The notes: generated by a model from the letters alone, not told the origin. 64,000 nucleotides of DNA from Rhabdophis nuchalis (GCA_039707465.1 CM077658.1:19457232-19521231), one strand, 5' to 3'. Positions 7,091 to 17,875 are shown, counted from the stretch's first letter. Program-made: numbers and translations.

Positions 7091-8655
7091 GGAAATCTTC
7101 TTTCATTGTGTCCCATTCCTCAGCAACAGACAACTGCCAGGGAAGTAATATAATATGATTGAGAATGGTTTAGAATTACATTGTATTTCTTCCATAACTG
7201 TTAGTTTCCAAACCATCTTAATTCTCTTCCCTCCTTGCCTAGTTTGTTTTAGGATTTGTAAGTTCAAAATTAAATTTATATCATTAATTCTGAACACAAG
7301 TCTTCTTCCAAACTGTATCTCTGGAACACGCAATGAATTTCTGAGGTTTGATGTGGGAATGTGTGTGTTTGTGTGTGCGTGCATGCACACTAATTTCTAA
7401 CATATGTACCCCATAGGCATGATTCACACAAATGCCTGGAATTTGGAGGAAATGATGATCCGGCTTAGAAATGTGTAAAGATGTAAGAAACTTGGTAATT
7501 TTCACTTTAGATGTTGTCAGCAAGCGACTATTATAAAAACACATTTCACACCAGTTCACTGTTAAAAAAAAATCTTATAACATGCAGTTTCAGCAAACTT
7601 ACACATTTAATGAACTCTACCACCTAAAGGAATATTTCCTCAAAGCTAGTAGTATAATCAGTTACATTAAATCAAAAGATGAAAATGTGTAGGTGTTGTG
7701 TATGCTTATTCATCTATTTTTAATTAGTAGGTAACTTCTGAACTAGATGTAGAAATGAGAATGACATTTCAATTCTGAAAACAAAAAAATGTTGGACACC
7801 CAATGGATTCCAACATATTCTCTTTCTCTCTTTCTCTTTCCCTTTCTTTCTCCTTCTCCTTCTCCTTCTTCTCTTCTCCTCCTTCTCTCGCTGTAGAACA
7901 TTAATCTAGACTCTTTATGCAACATTTCATAAAATTCTTCAGGTAGCTTATAATGTATCAAAGGATATTATGGTGTCCTCCCTATTGTATATATTGTGGA
8001 ATTACACTTTTCTACTGGTAATTTATCAATTAATATATATACATATGGATCTATTTAGCTGGGCATTTTTGGAACAAATCATCCATTAATTAATTAATTC
8101 ATCCATTCATAGATAGGAGGAGAATGAGAAAGAGAGAAGGGTAGCAGGTAATGACACTACCTATCTCAAGGGAAAAATAAAGATGAAATAATTCTTCTGT
8201 TACATATTTTTTGAAAGTGGATGATGCAATCTTTTCATAGCTGATCCATACGTAAAGCACAAAAATTTGTCCCTCTTTTGGTGCAAAAAAGGGAATCAGA
8301 TTTAATTCAGAAGGATTCAGCCGTTTGCAAAGGATTTCTGGTGCTGTTAAGTTCACTGCCAAATTAAGGAGAATATCTCACACCGTGTTATGATTTAAAG
8401 GAGAGATGTACAAACTCACCAAATATGTTTTCATTTAGCCTTTTAATTAAACTTGCAGTTAATAGAGTACTGTTAAAAAAAGAGAAGGAGGAACTGAGGG
8501 TGTTAAAAGACATGGAATTAATCTGACAATATTAATAATATTCCATGCAGGGTTGTATTTGTTAAACTCTCGTGTGGGGAAAATCCCACAACATGGAGAA
8601 GCAATTAAGAGGGCGAAAAATAAATGAGCAGCAAGATTTGAGCATTTGTAGTGAG
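7091..8655. other. mostly unique AT-rich DNA with a CT-rich tract
   Basis: No repeat family recognised apart from a CT-rich low-complexity stretch at about 7818-7892 and a TTAATTAATTAATTC tetranucleotide at about 8085. No credible genes. Confidence 0.5.
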
Positions 8656-8675
8656 AATATTTGTAGCTCAGGGTT

Positions 8676-8861
8676 CAGTGGCCGTGAGTTCAATCCTAGG
8701 TAGGGGCAGATATTTCTCTCTCTGGGCACAATGAGTATATATCCGCTGAATAAAAATCTGCATTGGTGACAGGAAGGGCATCTGGCCAGTAAACACTTAG
8801 CTCCATTCAGTTGTCCAAGACTCCACCCTACAAGGGATTATGGGGTCATTAAAAGAAGAAA
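8676..8861 (+). mobile_element. SINE-like retroposon with perfect 17-bp TSD
   Basis: ATTTGTAGCTCAGGGTT is repeated exactly at 8659-8675 and 8862-8878. The 186-bp insert begins CAGTGGCCGTGAGTTCAATCC, where GAGTTCAATCC resembles a pol III B box, and ends in AAAAGAAGAA. The uninterrupted unit at 37826-37860 shows the empty site. A short tRNA-derived SINE is the likeliest explanation. Confidence 0.7.
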
Positions 8862-8925
8862 ATTTGTAGCTCAGGGTTGGAATGAGGGGTCCTTGGTGCT
8901 CTCTGAGCTTGGTTGTTTTCTTGTA

Positions 8926-8960
8926 GATGTTTCCTTACCCAAACTAGGTAACATCATCAG
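8926..8960 (-). ncRNA. Minimal hammerhead-like motif, left arm
   Basis: Minus strand: CTGATGA, stem GTTACC with GGTAAG, then GAAA and CATC. Both core boxes are intact. Confidence 0.5.
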
Positions 8961-8982
8961 TGCTGAGTAGCACTGACTAGCA

Positions 8983-9016
8983 CTGATGATGTTACCTAGT
9001 TGGGTAATTAAATGTC
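8983..9016 (+). ncRNA. Minimal hammerhead-like motif, right arm
   Basis: Plus strand: CTGATGA, T, GTTACC loop GGTAAT, then TAAATGTC. The second box has lost its G (GAAA to TAAA), which should abolish activity. Confidence 0.5.
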
Positions 9017-9060
9017 TACAAGAAAACCACCAAGCTCGGAGAGCACCAAGAAGCCCTCAC

Positions 9061-9495
9061 TATTTGCAGGATCGGATCCTGCCTCATACATCCACACGGC
9101 CAATTCGCTCCCACAGAGAGGGACTTCTCCGGGTGCCGTCCACTAGACTTTGTCAGCGGGCGACGCCCAGGGGAAGGGCTCTCTCTGTGGCGGGCCCAGC
9201 CCTCTGGAACGACCTTCCCCCACGACATTAGAACAACCACGGACCTCCGCTCCTTCCGTCTAAAATTAAAAACATATTTGTTCTGCTTGGCCGGCCTAGG
9301 GTAGTCTCTCGTCTATGGGATTGTCAATAATTTTAGATAGGGATTTTAGTATTTTAATTGGTAATTTTTAGCGCAGGGATATATTTAATTTGTTTTTATT
9401 ATGTGTATGTGTATTTATTGTTTTATTTGCCCTGTGCACCGCTCCGAGTCCCTTTGGGGAGAGGGAGCGGTCAACAAATTAAATTATTGATTATT
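9061..9495 (+). mobile_element. L2-like LINE, 3' end
   Basis: Corresponds to the last part of the reverse-transcriptase frame at 22840-23075 and its 3' region. Shared blocks are GGATCGGATCCTGCCTCATACA, TCCGGGTGCCGTCCACTAGA and CTGTGCACCGCTCCGAGTCC, written here in pieces. A one-base insertion near 9222 shifts the frame in the LWNDLPP segment. Truncated at its 5' end against the Penelope-type inverted pair. Confidence 0.85.
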
Positions 9496-9698
9496 GATTG
9501 ATATTGACTTATATAGTTATTTGTTTCTCATTCTGAATGATTGTATTCTATTTATTATGAGGTGGTTTTCTTGTCTTCCTCCATCTTCCCTGAGTCTTTG
9601 CGCCACCCGGGTTCAGGTCGACGTTTGGGGCTCAGGACCCTGGATAGCACCCCGGAGATTGGGGGAGCCTGTTGAGTTTTAAAAGAGATTTGGGTTAA
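9496..9698. other. short unassigned segment beside LTR-2
   Basis: On the minus strand this follows the LTR end, so part could be leader sequence of the same retroelement. No primer-binding site could be identified. Confidence 0.3.
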
Positions 9699-10089
9699 TG
9701 TCAGGGTTCCAAGTAAGAGCCCCAGCAAAAGAAGACTCCGAGGCTTGAGTTTCCTCAAAGTTCCATTTTATCAGAGATGTCATATTGGCACATCTGGGAA
9801 AACACGAATCTGAAAGCTTCCAGGGTTTCCCTACCCAATTGAAAGTTTAAGTCCTTGCCCATCACATGTGACATGTCCATTACATGGCCCAATCAGTTAC
9901 CGTCCAAAACTGGAGATGCCTCCCAGTCACACCATCCGCAGCTGCAGGGCAAGATGACCTTGACTCTCTGAGAAAGGAATGTTATTTAGACTATCTATCT
10001 CCCATACGCCCTGTAATCCCTCCTCCCATTTTCCCACAGCAGATAATGTGGCAGGGGCCCAATGTAAAAGATGGTTTACAGGTTTGACA
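9699..10089 (-). mobile_element. LTR-2 copy (long terminal repeat)
   Basis: Bounded by TGTCAGGG and TTTGACA. The reverse complement aligns through its length with 43116-43483: ATCTTGCCCTGCA, GACTGGGAGGCATCTCCAGT, GGAAGCTTTCAGATTC, TTCCCAGATGTGCCAATATG and ACTTGGAACCCTGACA. A polyadenylation-like TGATAAA precedes the end. No target duplication was found and no gag or pol is nearby. Superfamily is not determined. Confidence 0.6.
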
Positions 10090-11110
10090 TGAGGATTGGC
10101 AGTGTGGACTCCAGAATTTTGAAAGAGGGCAGCTTCAGCAGATGGATGAATACATTTAGACTGTGTGAAAATGGTGGGATGGCATGGGAAAATTCAAACA
10201 AGTGCCTTCTGCTGAGCAAATTAGCAGATTCCCCCACTGTGGTTCAGGAGATTGTACGATTGTGATTCTAAATTCCATGTCCACCATATGAGTGTACAAC
10301 ACATTTATGAGATGAGTAAGCTTTAGGCCATGGTATAGGAGCTCCAGAAATTCATTCATCCAGGATCCTGGATGATAATCTAGTTCTGCTTTCTGGTAAA
10401 TTCCAATCTAGCATGTTTACAGTGCTGATGCTTGGAAGAATGGTGGGATTGTTGACTAACTGCGTATGTGTCTCCAGTTTAGCCAGAATGAATCTGGCCA
10501 CTGGTTAGCTTGGTCCTAAGTTCATAATGTATGAGTCATCCCATTTTCTTAAAATAGAAGGGTTTTATAGAAACCATAGTGAAACAGAACATAGTTGTGA
10601 TGTCAGAAACTGGATGATTTCCCATATGTGAAGGTATCATTTATGATTCATAAGCCAGAGAAGGTCCTTGGGCTCACATTTCTGTTTTTCTTCTCCGTGG
10701 CATCAACGCTACTTCTGAACACCGCCTTAGGAAGCACTGTATGCCTTTATGTGGCAAGGAAGGAGTAGGCAGGCTTCCAATTTTGCCATCAATCATATTT
10801 AATCGCTTATGCAATTAATGTAATTTTGGTATTGAAGATGCCTTGTCGATGCAGAGCTTTGCTGGAGGCAATTATGGTTTCCTTTCAATAATAATAAAGA
10901 AGAGATCATGCAATCTGATGTTGTCTTTATGAATTTAGAGCAATTAGGCCTGGGCATTTAATAGAGGGTATTTTATAAAATATTCATAGAGAGGGAGATA
11001 GAAAATATGACAGCCCTTTGAGATGCAATAGTTAAATATCATCTGAATCAAATACTACAATTTAAGGAAAGGGTTGGCAGAAGGAAATTTGGTTGTGTTC
11101 TGACTTAGGC
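10090..11110. other. unique noncoding DNA
   Basis: No repeat recognised. Several AT-rich segments (10790-11050) have non-repetitive text of the kind seen in conserved noncoding DNA. No coding gene seen. Confidence 0.45.
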
Positions 11111-11114
11111 TTCC

Positions 11115-11240
11115 CCTTTTATTAAACAAATGTGAATTCCTCTCACTCACATTCAGCAAGGTCTGTCAAACAGTCTTTTCAAAGGAATATTTATGACCAC
11201 AGACCTTATCTAGTTTGGAAAGTTGCCATGTCAATATTTT
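11115..11240 (-). mobile_element. Decayed LTR-1 fragment
   Basis: CATTCAGCAAGGTCTGTCAA and ACCACAGACCTTATCTAGTT follow the order of LTR-1 at 26760-26830 (CATTCAAATCCAGCAAAGTC, CACAGACTTTATCTGGCTTG). Highly diverged, hence older. Confidence 0.5.
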
Positions 11241-11359
11241 CCCAATGAGGTGCTGTGCAAGCAAAGACTGGGCACAGAGTCTCAGATTCACGGACAGATC
11301 TTCGCACTCCTGAAACGAATCTAACGACAGAATGAACGAATGGTTTCCTGCAAAAAGTC

Positions 11360-11545
11360 AATGGGGAAGCCAGATCCACTTAACAACCATGTTTCTAACT
11401 GAACAATGGCAGTGATTCACTTAACAGCTGCGGCAAGAAAGGTCATAAAATGCAGCAAAACTCTCTGAACCACTGTCTCACTTAGCAACAAGAAACGCTG
11501 GTGGTCAATGCTGGTCGTAAGCCGAGGACAACTTGTATTTGTCTT
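11360..11545 (+). mobile_element. DNA-T element, 3' half
   Basis: GGGGAAGCCAGATCCACTTA, GATTCACTTAACAGCTGC and CTCACTTAGCAACAAG, then GGTCGTAAGCCGAGGACAAC, as in 24036-24396. TA follows the end, in keeping with a TA target. Confidence 0.75.
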
Positions 11546-12842
11546 ATGCTACCTTCCTTTAAAGTCTTCCAGGAATGACAGTTGGTGATGCTATGAATTC
11601 CTCTTCTGGAAAATTTAGCTTTTTTCTTCCTTGGGATTGACTTATTCCAATCTATACTGGAAGGTAAATTTACTAACTCATTTGAAGTCTTGTGTTGATA
11701 GCTTTTTTAAAGTCAATAAATAAATATTGGCAACCCATGTCAACAAAATCAGCATGTTTTAACTCCTCTGGCTGTTCTGTTTCACGTCCTAGCTATTTAT
11801 ATTGCATTTTATTTTACTTTATTTTACTTATTTTCTCATCTTATTATTTTATTTTATTCATTTCATTTCATGTTACTTTACTTTATTATTTCATTTATTT
11901 TATTTTATTCATTTCATTTTATTTCATGTTACTTTATTATTTTATTTTCCTTCTCTTTTTCTTTCCTTTCCTTTTCCTTTCATTATTATATTCTTCTGCC
12001 ATACAGAAGCGAATGCCATCAGACAACGTATCCGTGGCGTTTTGGGTCTTCAAAGTGGAGCGCAATTAAAGCCATGCTAAATCTCCTTTGCTCCCCAGAA
12101 CTCGCAGGATCTAACGGCATTAACTTGACCCAATTAAATGGTTACTCTCTGATGACTGGCTGTCTAGACATCTTAAATATTTGCTCTGTGGTGTCCCCTG
12201 CAGTTCATAATTAAAGAGTTACATGAAACCTACAGGATGTTTTACAAGCCAGATCAGAAATTATACAGATTTTGCATGCCATAAATGTATAGGCATCGCA
12301 TGAACGCACACACGTGTGCGCGGGGATTTTGATTATAAGGGGACTCTATGAATTTGAGTGTCTTTCTTCTCTGCCTTGTCTGTGTGTTCATGATCTAAGC
12401 AATTTAAAAAACCACTGTCTAATCCACCACAGGTTCCACACACACACACCCAACCTGTTTTAAGGGGAAATGATTGTCACAGGGGCTGCTACATTCACAA
12501 TGGGTCTAAGGCAGGGATATTAACGATGTGGCATTGATCGGAGGGTTAAGACAAAACAAAAGGGAGAATTTAACACAATACTTTCTAGAAACCACTGCCA
12601 TGAATTCTAACATGCAGTGATGGACATTAGTTTAGACAGATTTTAGCAGGAGTGGAAAAAAACTGTTGAACAACAGGACTTTGACAGCAGTGAAGGCTCG
12701 GTTGAACATTTGCCGCTACGCACGTTGAGTTGAATTGTAGTCTGGGGATTAAAACTGGAGTTAAATTAAAATTGGAATACGTGAAATGCAAAAATAAAGA
12801 TTAAGTGGTGAACAAGTGCTTCAACACTGGAGGTTTTTAAGA
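11546..12842. other. TTTTA-rich tract and conserved-looking unique DNA
   Basis: 11800-11990 is a degenerate ATTTT/CATTT pyrimidine-rich tract. 11995-12250 is balanced, non-repetitive text resembling a conserved noncoding element; the short frames over it lack protein character. The remainder is unassigned. Confidence 0.4.
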
Positions 12843-12843
12843 A

Positions 12844-12990
12844 GAATAGAATAGAATTAGAATAGAATAGAATTAGAATAGAATAGAATTAGAATAGAAT
12901 AGAATTAGAATAGAATAGAATAGAATAGAATAGAATAGAATAGAATAGAATAGCATAGCATAGCATAGCATAGCATAGCATAGCATAGCA
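12844..12990 (-). repeat. (AATAG)n then (CATAG)n tail of a CR1
   Basis: Pentanucleotides AATAG with interspersed AATTAG, passing into CATAG just before the CR1 sequence. On the CR1 sense strand this is the expanded (TTCTA)n 3' tail, grown to about 145 bp. Confidence 0.95.
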
Positions 12991-13420
12991 GAGTTGGAAG
13001 GGACCTTGGAGGTCTTCTAGTCCAACCCCCTGCTTAGGCAGGAAACCCTACACCACTTCAGACAAATGGTTATCCAACATCATCTTAAAAACTTCCAGTG
13101 TTGGAACATTCACGACTTCTGGAGGCAATTTCTGTTCCACTGATGAATTGTTCTCACTGTCAGGAAATGTCTCCTTAATTCTAAGTTGCTTCTCTCCTTG
13201 ATTAGTTTCCACCCATTGCTTCTTGTCCTGCATTCAGGTGCTTTGGAGAATAGCTTGACTCCCTCTTCTTTGTGGCAGGCTCTGAGATATCGGAAGACCG
13301 CTATCATGTCTCCCCTAGTCCTTCTTTTCATTAAACTAGTCATACCCAGTTCTTGCAACCGTTCTTCATATGTTTTAGTCTCCAGTCCCCTAATCATCTT
13401 TGTTGCTCTTTATTTCCCAT
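12991..13420 (-). mobile_element. CR1 LINE 3' end
   Basis: Begins with GAGTTGGAAGGGACCTTGGA (complement of the CR1 3' end). The minus strand then encodes the tail of the reverse transcriptase, including GLETKTYEERLQELG and KRRTRGDMIAVFRYL. Frame interruptions show it is dead. It is the longest CR1 tail-bearing copy in the window. Confidence 0.92.
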
Positions 13421-13845
13421 GCTCCTTCTGGTGGTATCCGAAAGGGGACTTCTGAACTCCACTACCAAAGGTGAGAGAAAATGTGATCCCTTTCATGGCA
13501 TAATTAATGTCTGTAATAAGGGTTTCCCGGGACACCCTTGGGAAAACGACCCGGGAAGCGCCATCGCCGTTTGAAGTGCCATGAAATATTTAGGAGCCAT
13601 CAATATGCTTAAAGTGACAATGTCAAATTGGATTTATTGCAGCCCCTAGGCCTTGTGGGAAAAGTCCCTGTTGAAAGATACACTGCTTTTCCCTGTTTCC
13701 TGAAATGCAAATCGGACGCGCTTTTACTCCTTGGCAGCTGGACAGATCAGCAAACAATGACAAACATTCTGGATTGTGTCGCTACCTCTCTAGATTATGT
13801 TGGCACAGTTGTATTCCTACGGAGTAGTGCATAGAAAGTATATAT
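13421..13845. other. unique, conserved-looking noncoding DNA
   Basis: No repeat family recognised. Text around 13560-13680 is balanced and non-repetitive. Confidence 0.4.
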
Positions 13846-13849
13846 ATGT

Positions 13850-14335
13850 GTGTGTGTTTATTTAGTTAGTTCGTTTGTTAAATATGTATGAGATAACAGG
13901 TATAAGTATAAACATGGACACAGAAACAGGAAATGGGTACGAATAATTGGGGACAGTAGGACAGGGACGGTAGGCACACTGGTGCACTTATGCACACACA
14001 CACCCCTTTAAGGACCTCTTAGGAATGGGGTGAGGCCCACGGTGGACAGTTTGAGGTGGAAGCTGTGGGGGGTTTGAGGAGGTAACAACAGAGTCAGGTA
14101 GAGCATTCCAGGCGTTGACCACTCTGTGGCTGAAGTTGTATTTTCTGCAGTCGAGTTTGGAACGGTTTACCTTGAGTTTGTATCTGTTGTTTGCCCATGT
14201 AATGGTGTGGTTGAAGCTGAAGTAGTCATTGACACGTAGGACATTGTAGCAGACAATTTTGCGTACTATGCTTAGGTCAGATGTAAGCAGCGTAGTTCCA
14301 GGTTGTCCAAGCCCCACATTTCGAGCCTGGTGGCC
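13850..14335 (-). mobile_element. LINE-B (Jockey-type) 3' end
   Basis: The minus strand encodes RYKLKVNRSKLDCRKYNFS and VVNAWNALPDSVVTSSNP, the conserved C-terminal segment of CR1/L2/Rex-type reverse transcriptases. The 3' region ends at TTTATTTAG on the plus strand. Same family at 20430, 35105 and 54190. It may extend to about 14560. Confidence 0.75.
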
Positions 14336-14770
14336 TAAGGGATTCTATTGTGAGCAGAGGAGTGGAGGACTCTTCTCGTGAAATACCTCTGGATCCCTCA
14401 ATCGTATTAATGTCCAAAAATACAGTGTGGATTCCAGGCAGAGGAGCTATATACTCTTGGGTTTTTTTCAGGTGGACAAAATTCTCCGCCAGAGCCAACA
14501 ATATCAACTATGAGCAAGCAAAGCTCCTTACCGTTCATGAATGTGATCCTGTTTAAACATATTTATCACTTTGGGGATTTACAAGAGTCTGGGTGCCCAA
14601 CAGTGGCTGAGAATCCTATTGATTTGGGGAGGGGGAGAATGCGTCCAAGGGTAAATAATTCATCCATTCTGTCTGAAATAGGTCTTCTATCCTTACCTTC
14701 AGTCTTCTAATCTGCTTGAAACTCTGGAAAAGCCCCACAGGCTCCTCTCCCTCCTTCTCCAACCTTTCCC
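14336..14770. other. unassigned noncoding DNA
   Basis: Possibly upstream LINE-B sequence in its first 200 bp, but I could not confirm this. No other feature seen. Confidence 0.3.
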
Positions 14771-14870
14771 CCTTCTAGCACTGATGATGTTACCTAGTTG
14801 GGTCATGAAATGTCTGCAAGAAAACCATCAAGATCAAAGCGCACCAAGGACCCCTCCCTCTAAACCCTTA
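14771..14870 (+). repeat. Penelope-type family 1 unit with hammerhead-like motif
   Basis: 14781-14814 reads CTGATGA, T, GTTACC loop GGTCAT, GAAA, TGTC, so both core boxes are intact with one stem mismatch. It continues GCAAGAAAACCATCAAG and AGCGCACCAAGGACCCC, matching the 8.9-kb copies. Confidence 0.6.
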
Positions 14871-15395
14871 ATCTCAATACTAGGAAGTGAAGTGTGCCTA
14901 GCTCACAAGGTCTTATTCAGTAGAGGGCAACTTTCCCTGTTTGGATAGTTGCATGCCCCTTCTTTAAGGGGCAGCAGGAAAAAAATGCCATTGCAGGGTT
15001 TTTAACAAAGTCCTCACAGAGAGCGGAAGGCCCCCCCCCCATCCCAAAGGCTTAAACCAAAGGCACCAGATGACATCAGTGGGAGAACGGCGAGCTGCGT
15101 TCTGTAGACTAGTTAAGCCACATGTTTGCATGGGAGAATATATTAAAGCCCATCTGTTTGAACCATATTTAATGTTATAAATTAGGAAAACATCAAAAAT
15201 GTCAGAAGACAGCAAGCAGCACTTCTCTGTTGTCTTTGAGCTCCATATTTATTAGACTAGTTTGTTATCAAACTATCCTTCCAAACATGAAAAGAACAGC
15301 AGGCCTTCTGCAGAGCCAGATGGCCAGGATGGTTTTGAAACAGATTCTGGAAGGGTTGAAGAGTGTACATATTTCACCATCACATCATCCCTTCT
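14871..15395. other. unique noncoding DNA
   Basis: Contains a C10 run near 15031. No repeat family or gene recognised. Confidence 0.4.
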
Positions 15396-15398
15396 TGA

Positions 15399-15429
<31 letters not shown>

Positions 15430-15467
15430 GAAGGAAGGAAGGAAGGAAGGAAGGAAGGAAGGAAGGA

Positions 15468-15521
<54 letters not shown>
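15396..15521 (+). repeat. (GAAA)n(GGAA)n(GAAA)n microsatellite
   Basis: GAAA units, about ten GGAA units (15430-15468), then GAAA again. Pure purine strand, symmetrical arrangement. Lys/Glu and Ser/Phe open frames over it are artefacts. Confidence 0.97.
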
Positions 15522-15522
<1 letters not shown>

Positions 15523-15654
15523 GGAGAGGGGTGGGATGTAGTTGAATTCCCAGAAGAACTCATCTTTTGTGTGTACATACCCAGAATTGCACAAACACAT
15601 CTCTCAGTGATAATGTTTTCAGAACTGATTTTAAAAAAAAAATACAGATAGAGA

Positions 15655-15745
15655 TTAACAGAGTTGGAAGGGACCTTGCAGGTCATCTAGCCTAACCCCC
15701 TGCCAAAGCAGATCCTAAATCATTTCTGACAGAGGGAAGTCCAGT
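15655..15745 (-). mobile_element. CR1 3' tip
   Basis: GAGTTGGAAGGGACCTTGCA and the following CTAACCCCCTGCC block are the complement of the extreme CR1 3' end. The rest is missing. Confidence 0.8.
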
Positions 15746-15950
15746 CCAGAGGTGGCATTCAGAAGGTCCTGACCAGTCCTGGAGAACTGGGAGCAGAAAT
15801 TTTGAGTAGTTTGGAGAACTGGTAAATACCACCTCTGGCTGGTCCCGCCCCATCTATTCTCTGCCTCCCGAGTCCCAGTTTATCTGGAGGAAATGGGGAT
15901 TTTGCAGTAAACGTCCCCTACCATACCCACCAAGCCATACCACACCCACC
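15746..15950 (+). mobile_element. hAT-type MITE, truncated
   Basis: Starts CAGAGGTGGCATTC and follows the copy at position 4 (GGAGAACTGG, AAATACCACCTCTGGCTGG, CACCAAGCCATACC). The right terminus is absent. Confidence 0.65.
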
Positions 15951-16285
15951 AAAGACTGAAAAATGTCAGGCATGTTGAAATATTACTCCTATTTCAACAT
16001 GTAATTTCAATTCAGCGATTTTTTACGAAGCTTAGCAAATTCTCTTTCCGAATCTCAGGTGAAAATTGAAATAAATCATCAAATGATTTGCATTGATTGG
16101 ATATGTGAAAGAACTTTGGCACGTGCCCCAAATCAATTAGGAAAATCAAATTCAACGTTCCAGATAAATTCACATTACTTAGCTGTATTGAACTGATGAT
16201 CTGAAATGAATAAGATTTTCAAACCACATGGAAGCCAACCTACACAGACAGACAATTTTGGCCCTCCCTAAACCCTTCAAACAAA

Positions 16286-16286
<1 letters not shown>
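15951..16286. other. unique AT-rich DNA
   Basis: No repeat or gene recognised; balanced text with several AAATCA/TTGATT motifs. Confidence 0.4.

Positions 16287-16349
<63 letters not shown>
16287..16349 (+). repeat. (TC)n(AC)n microsatellite
   Basis: TC repeats pass into AC repeats, ending at the start of the SINE 3' end. Confidence 0.95.
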
Positions 16350-16351
<2 letters not shown>

Positions 16352-16697
16352 AAAGGTTCCCCTTGCACATATGTGCTAGTCATTCCCAACTCTAGGGGGT
16401 GGTGCTCATCTCTGTTTCAAAGCCAAAGAGCCAGCACTGTCTGAAGACATCTCCATGGTCATGTGGCCGGCATGACTCAATGCCGAAGGCGCACGGAACG
16501 CTGTTCCCTTCCCACCAAAGATGGTTCCTATTTTTCTGCTTGCATTTTTACATGCTTTCAAACTGCTAGGTTGGCAGAAGGTGGGACATGTAACGGGAGC
16601 TCACTCTGTTACGTGGAGCTAGGGATTCGAACCACTGAACTGCTAATCTTTCTGATCAACAAGCTAAGTGTCTTAGCCACTGAGCCACCACATCACA
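16350..16697 (-). mobile_element. Sauria-type SINE, nearly full length
   Basis: On the minus strand the tRNA-like head (GGTGGCTCAGTGGCTAAGAC as A-box region, GGTTCGAATCC-type B box) is followed by the body and the 3' end GTGCAAGGGGAACCTTTAC. The 3' end of this SINE type resembles BovB, which also occurs in the window and could supply its retroposition machinery. Confidence 0.85.
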
Positions 16698-17875
16698 CAT
16701 CCATTCATTCATTCATACATACACACACACACACACACCGACACACACATGCGACACACACATATCACGCAGTCCATTTTGAATACTTAACGGAATAAAG
16801 GGTCTTGAGAGTTAACAAAATAATTAAAACTCAAAATAAAATAAGTTCTTATTATTTTATTCTGTATTGTTTATAAGATTCTGTAAAGGGAATCACCTTC
16901 AGATTTCCTTTACAGCTCGTAGCAGTTTGATCGAGGTCCTTGAAACCTTCAGCATTAAATAGCTATCCAATATTAAATATGATTTTGTAAATCACAGCCT
17001 CATGAAATGCATAAGAAATTCAAAACCCCATTTTTGTGTGTGTGGGGAGGGTTGTCTCTCTCTGTCTTACTCTCTCCCCCCCCAGTCAATCCTTTTTTAT
17101 ATCGCATGATAACGATGCAGGTGAATTTTATCATTCTTTCCACCCTCCTGGTAATGAACAAATTCACTGCTTATTACTTGGGACTTGATCTCTGGCAAAA
17201 CACCCCTGGAACAAACAATTTGATTTGTCAACCCCTTTGCAAGAAGTCCTCAATCAGTGTCACTGATCCAAATTTAAACAGCAAAGTGCATTTGACTGCA
17301 GGACCACAGCACTGATTAGAGCTCCAGATTCAGTGAATTGCACGAGACAGGACAGCAATCAGATTATTAACTCCACTTGAAAATACTTGGTGGTACCTGG
17401 GGATTAGCATGCATATTTTGATATAGATCGATAAGCAATCTCCTTTTGATAAGAAATGGCTGCAACATTCATTTGGCTGATCAAAGGTAGATATCAGCGT
17501 TCGGTGACAGCCAGCTATTGTTTCCTGCTTTCTCTACAGGAGAGAGTCTCTATTTAAAAGGGGGGGAAACGCAAGAAAAACAAAAGAAAAAGCTCCCGCT
17601 TCTTCATACTGTCGTTCGTGGAAAGGCAAGAGAGAGTTGGAAAAAAATGAACAGCTTCGGGAGACCCAAACACAATTAGCAGAGAAAGAAGTTTGACTTC
17701 TTCAGATGGTATTTGCCATGAATGTGCCGAGAATTTATAAAGCACCAGGGAGAAAAAATGGTTTCTGTGGCTCTCACCACCCGTACAAGAGTTTGTTCCT
17801 GCATTTTTCTGGAGTTGTAACTGATAACAGCAAACCAATGGCATCCTTTATGTCAGTGGAACAATTGGATTTTCT
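16698..17875. other. (AC)n repeat, then a long unique region
   Basis: 16710-16760 is AC-rich. 16790-17560 is unrepetitive and conserved-looking (for example 17270-17520). Nothing in it resembles an exon with flanking splice sites that I could support. Confidence 0.4.

Larger units (their letters stand above)
8656..9054. repeat. Inverted pair of Penelope-type family 1 units with a SINE-like insert
   Basis: The left unit (8656-8675 plus 8862-8963) is in the same orientation as the array at 1389. The right unit (8980-9054) is its reverse complement. Arms of about 75 bp flank a 16-bp spacer. An insert at 8676-8861 splits the left unit. Inverted terminal repeats are a known arrangement for Penelope-like elements. 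Confidence 0.6.

Noticed and set aside
8983..9016. Calling all hammerhead-like motifs active ribozymes
   Set aside because: Several copies have lost invariant core bases (TAAA, TTGATGA, AAAA), and minimal forms lack a stem III loop. Only sequence resemblance is claimed.
9496..9698. Retroviral leader or primer-binding site beside LTR-2
   Set aside because: No TGG-starting primer-binding-like sequence at the LTR end on the expected strand, so an internal region cannot be supported.
12844..12990. Possible CRISPR-like or satellite array
   Set aside because: A 5-bp unit without spacers attached to a CR1 end. It is a LINE tail microsatellite.
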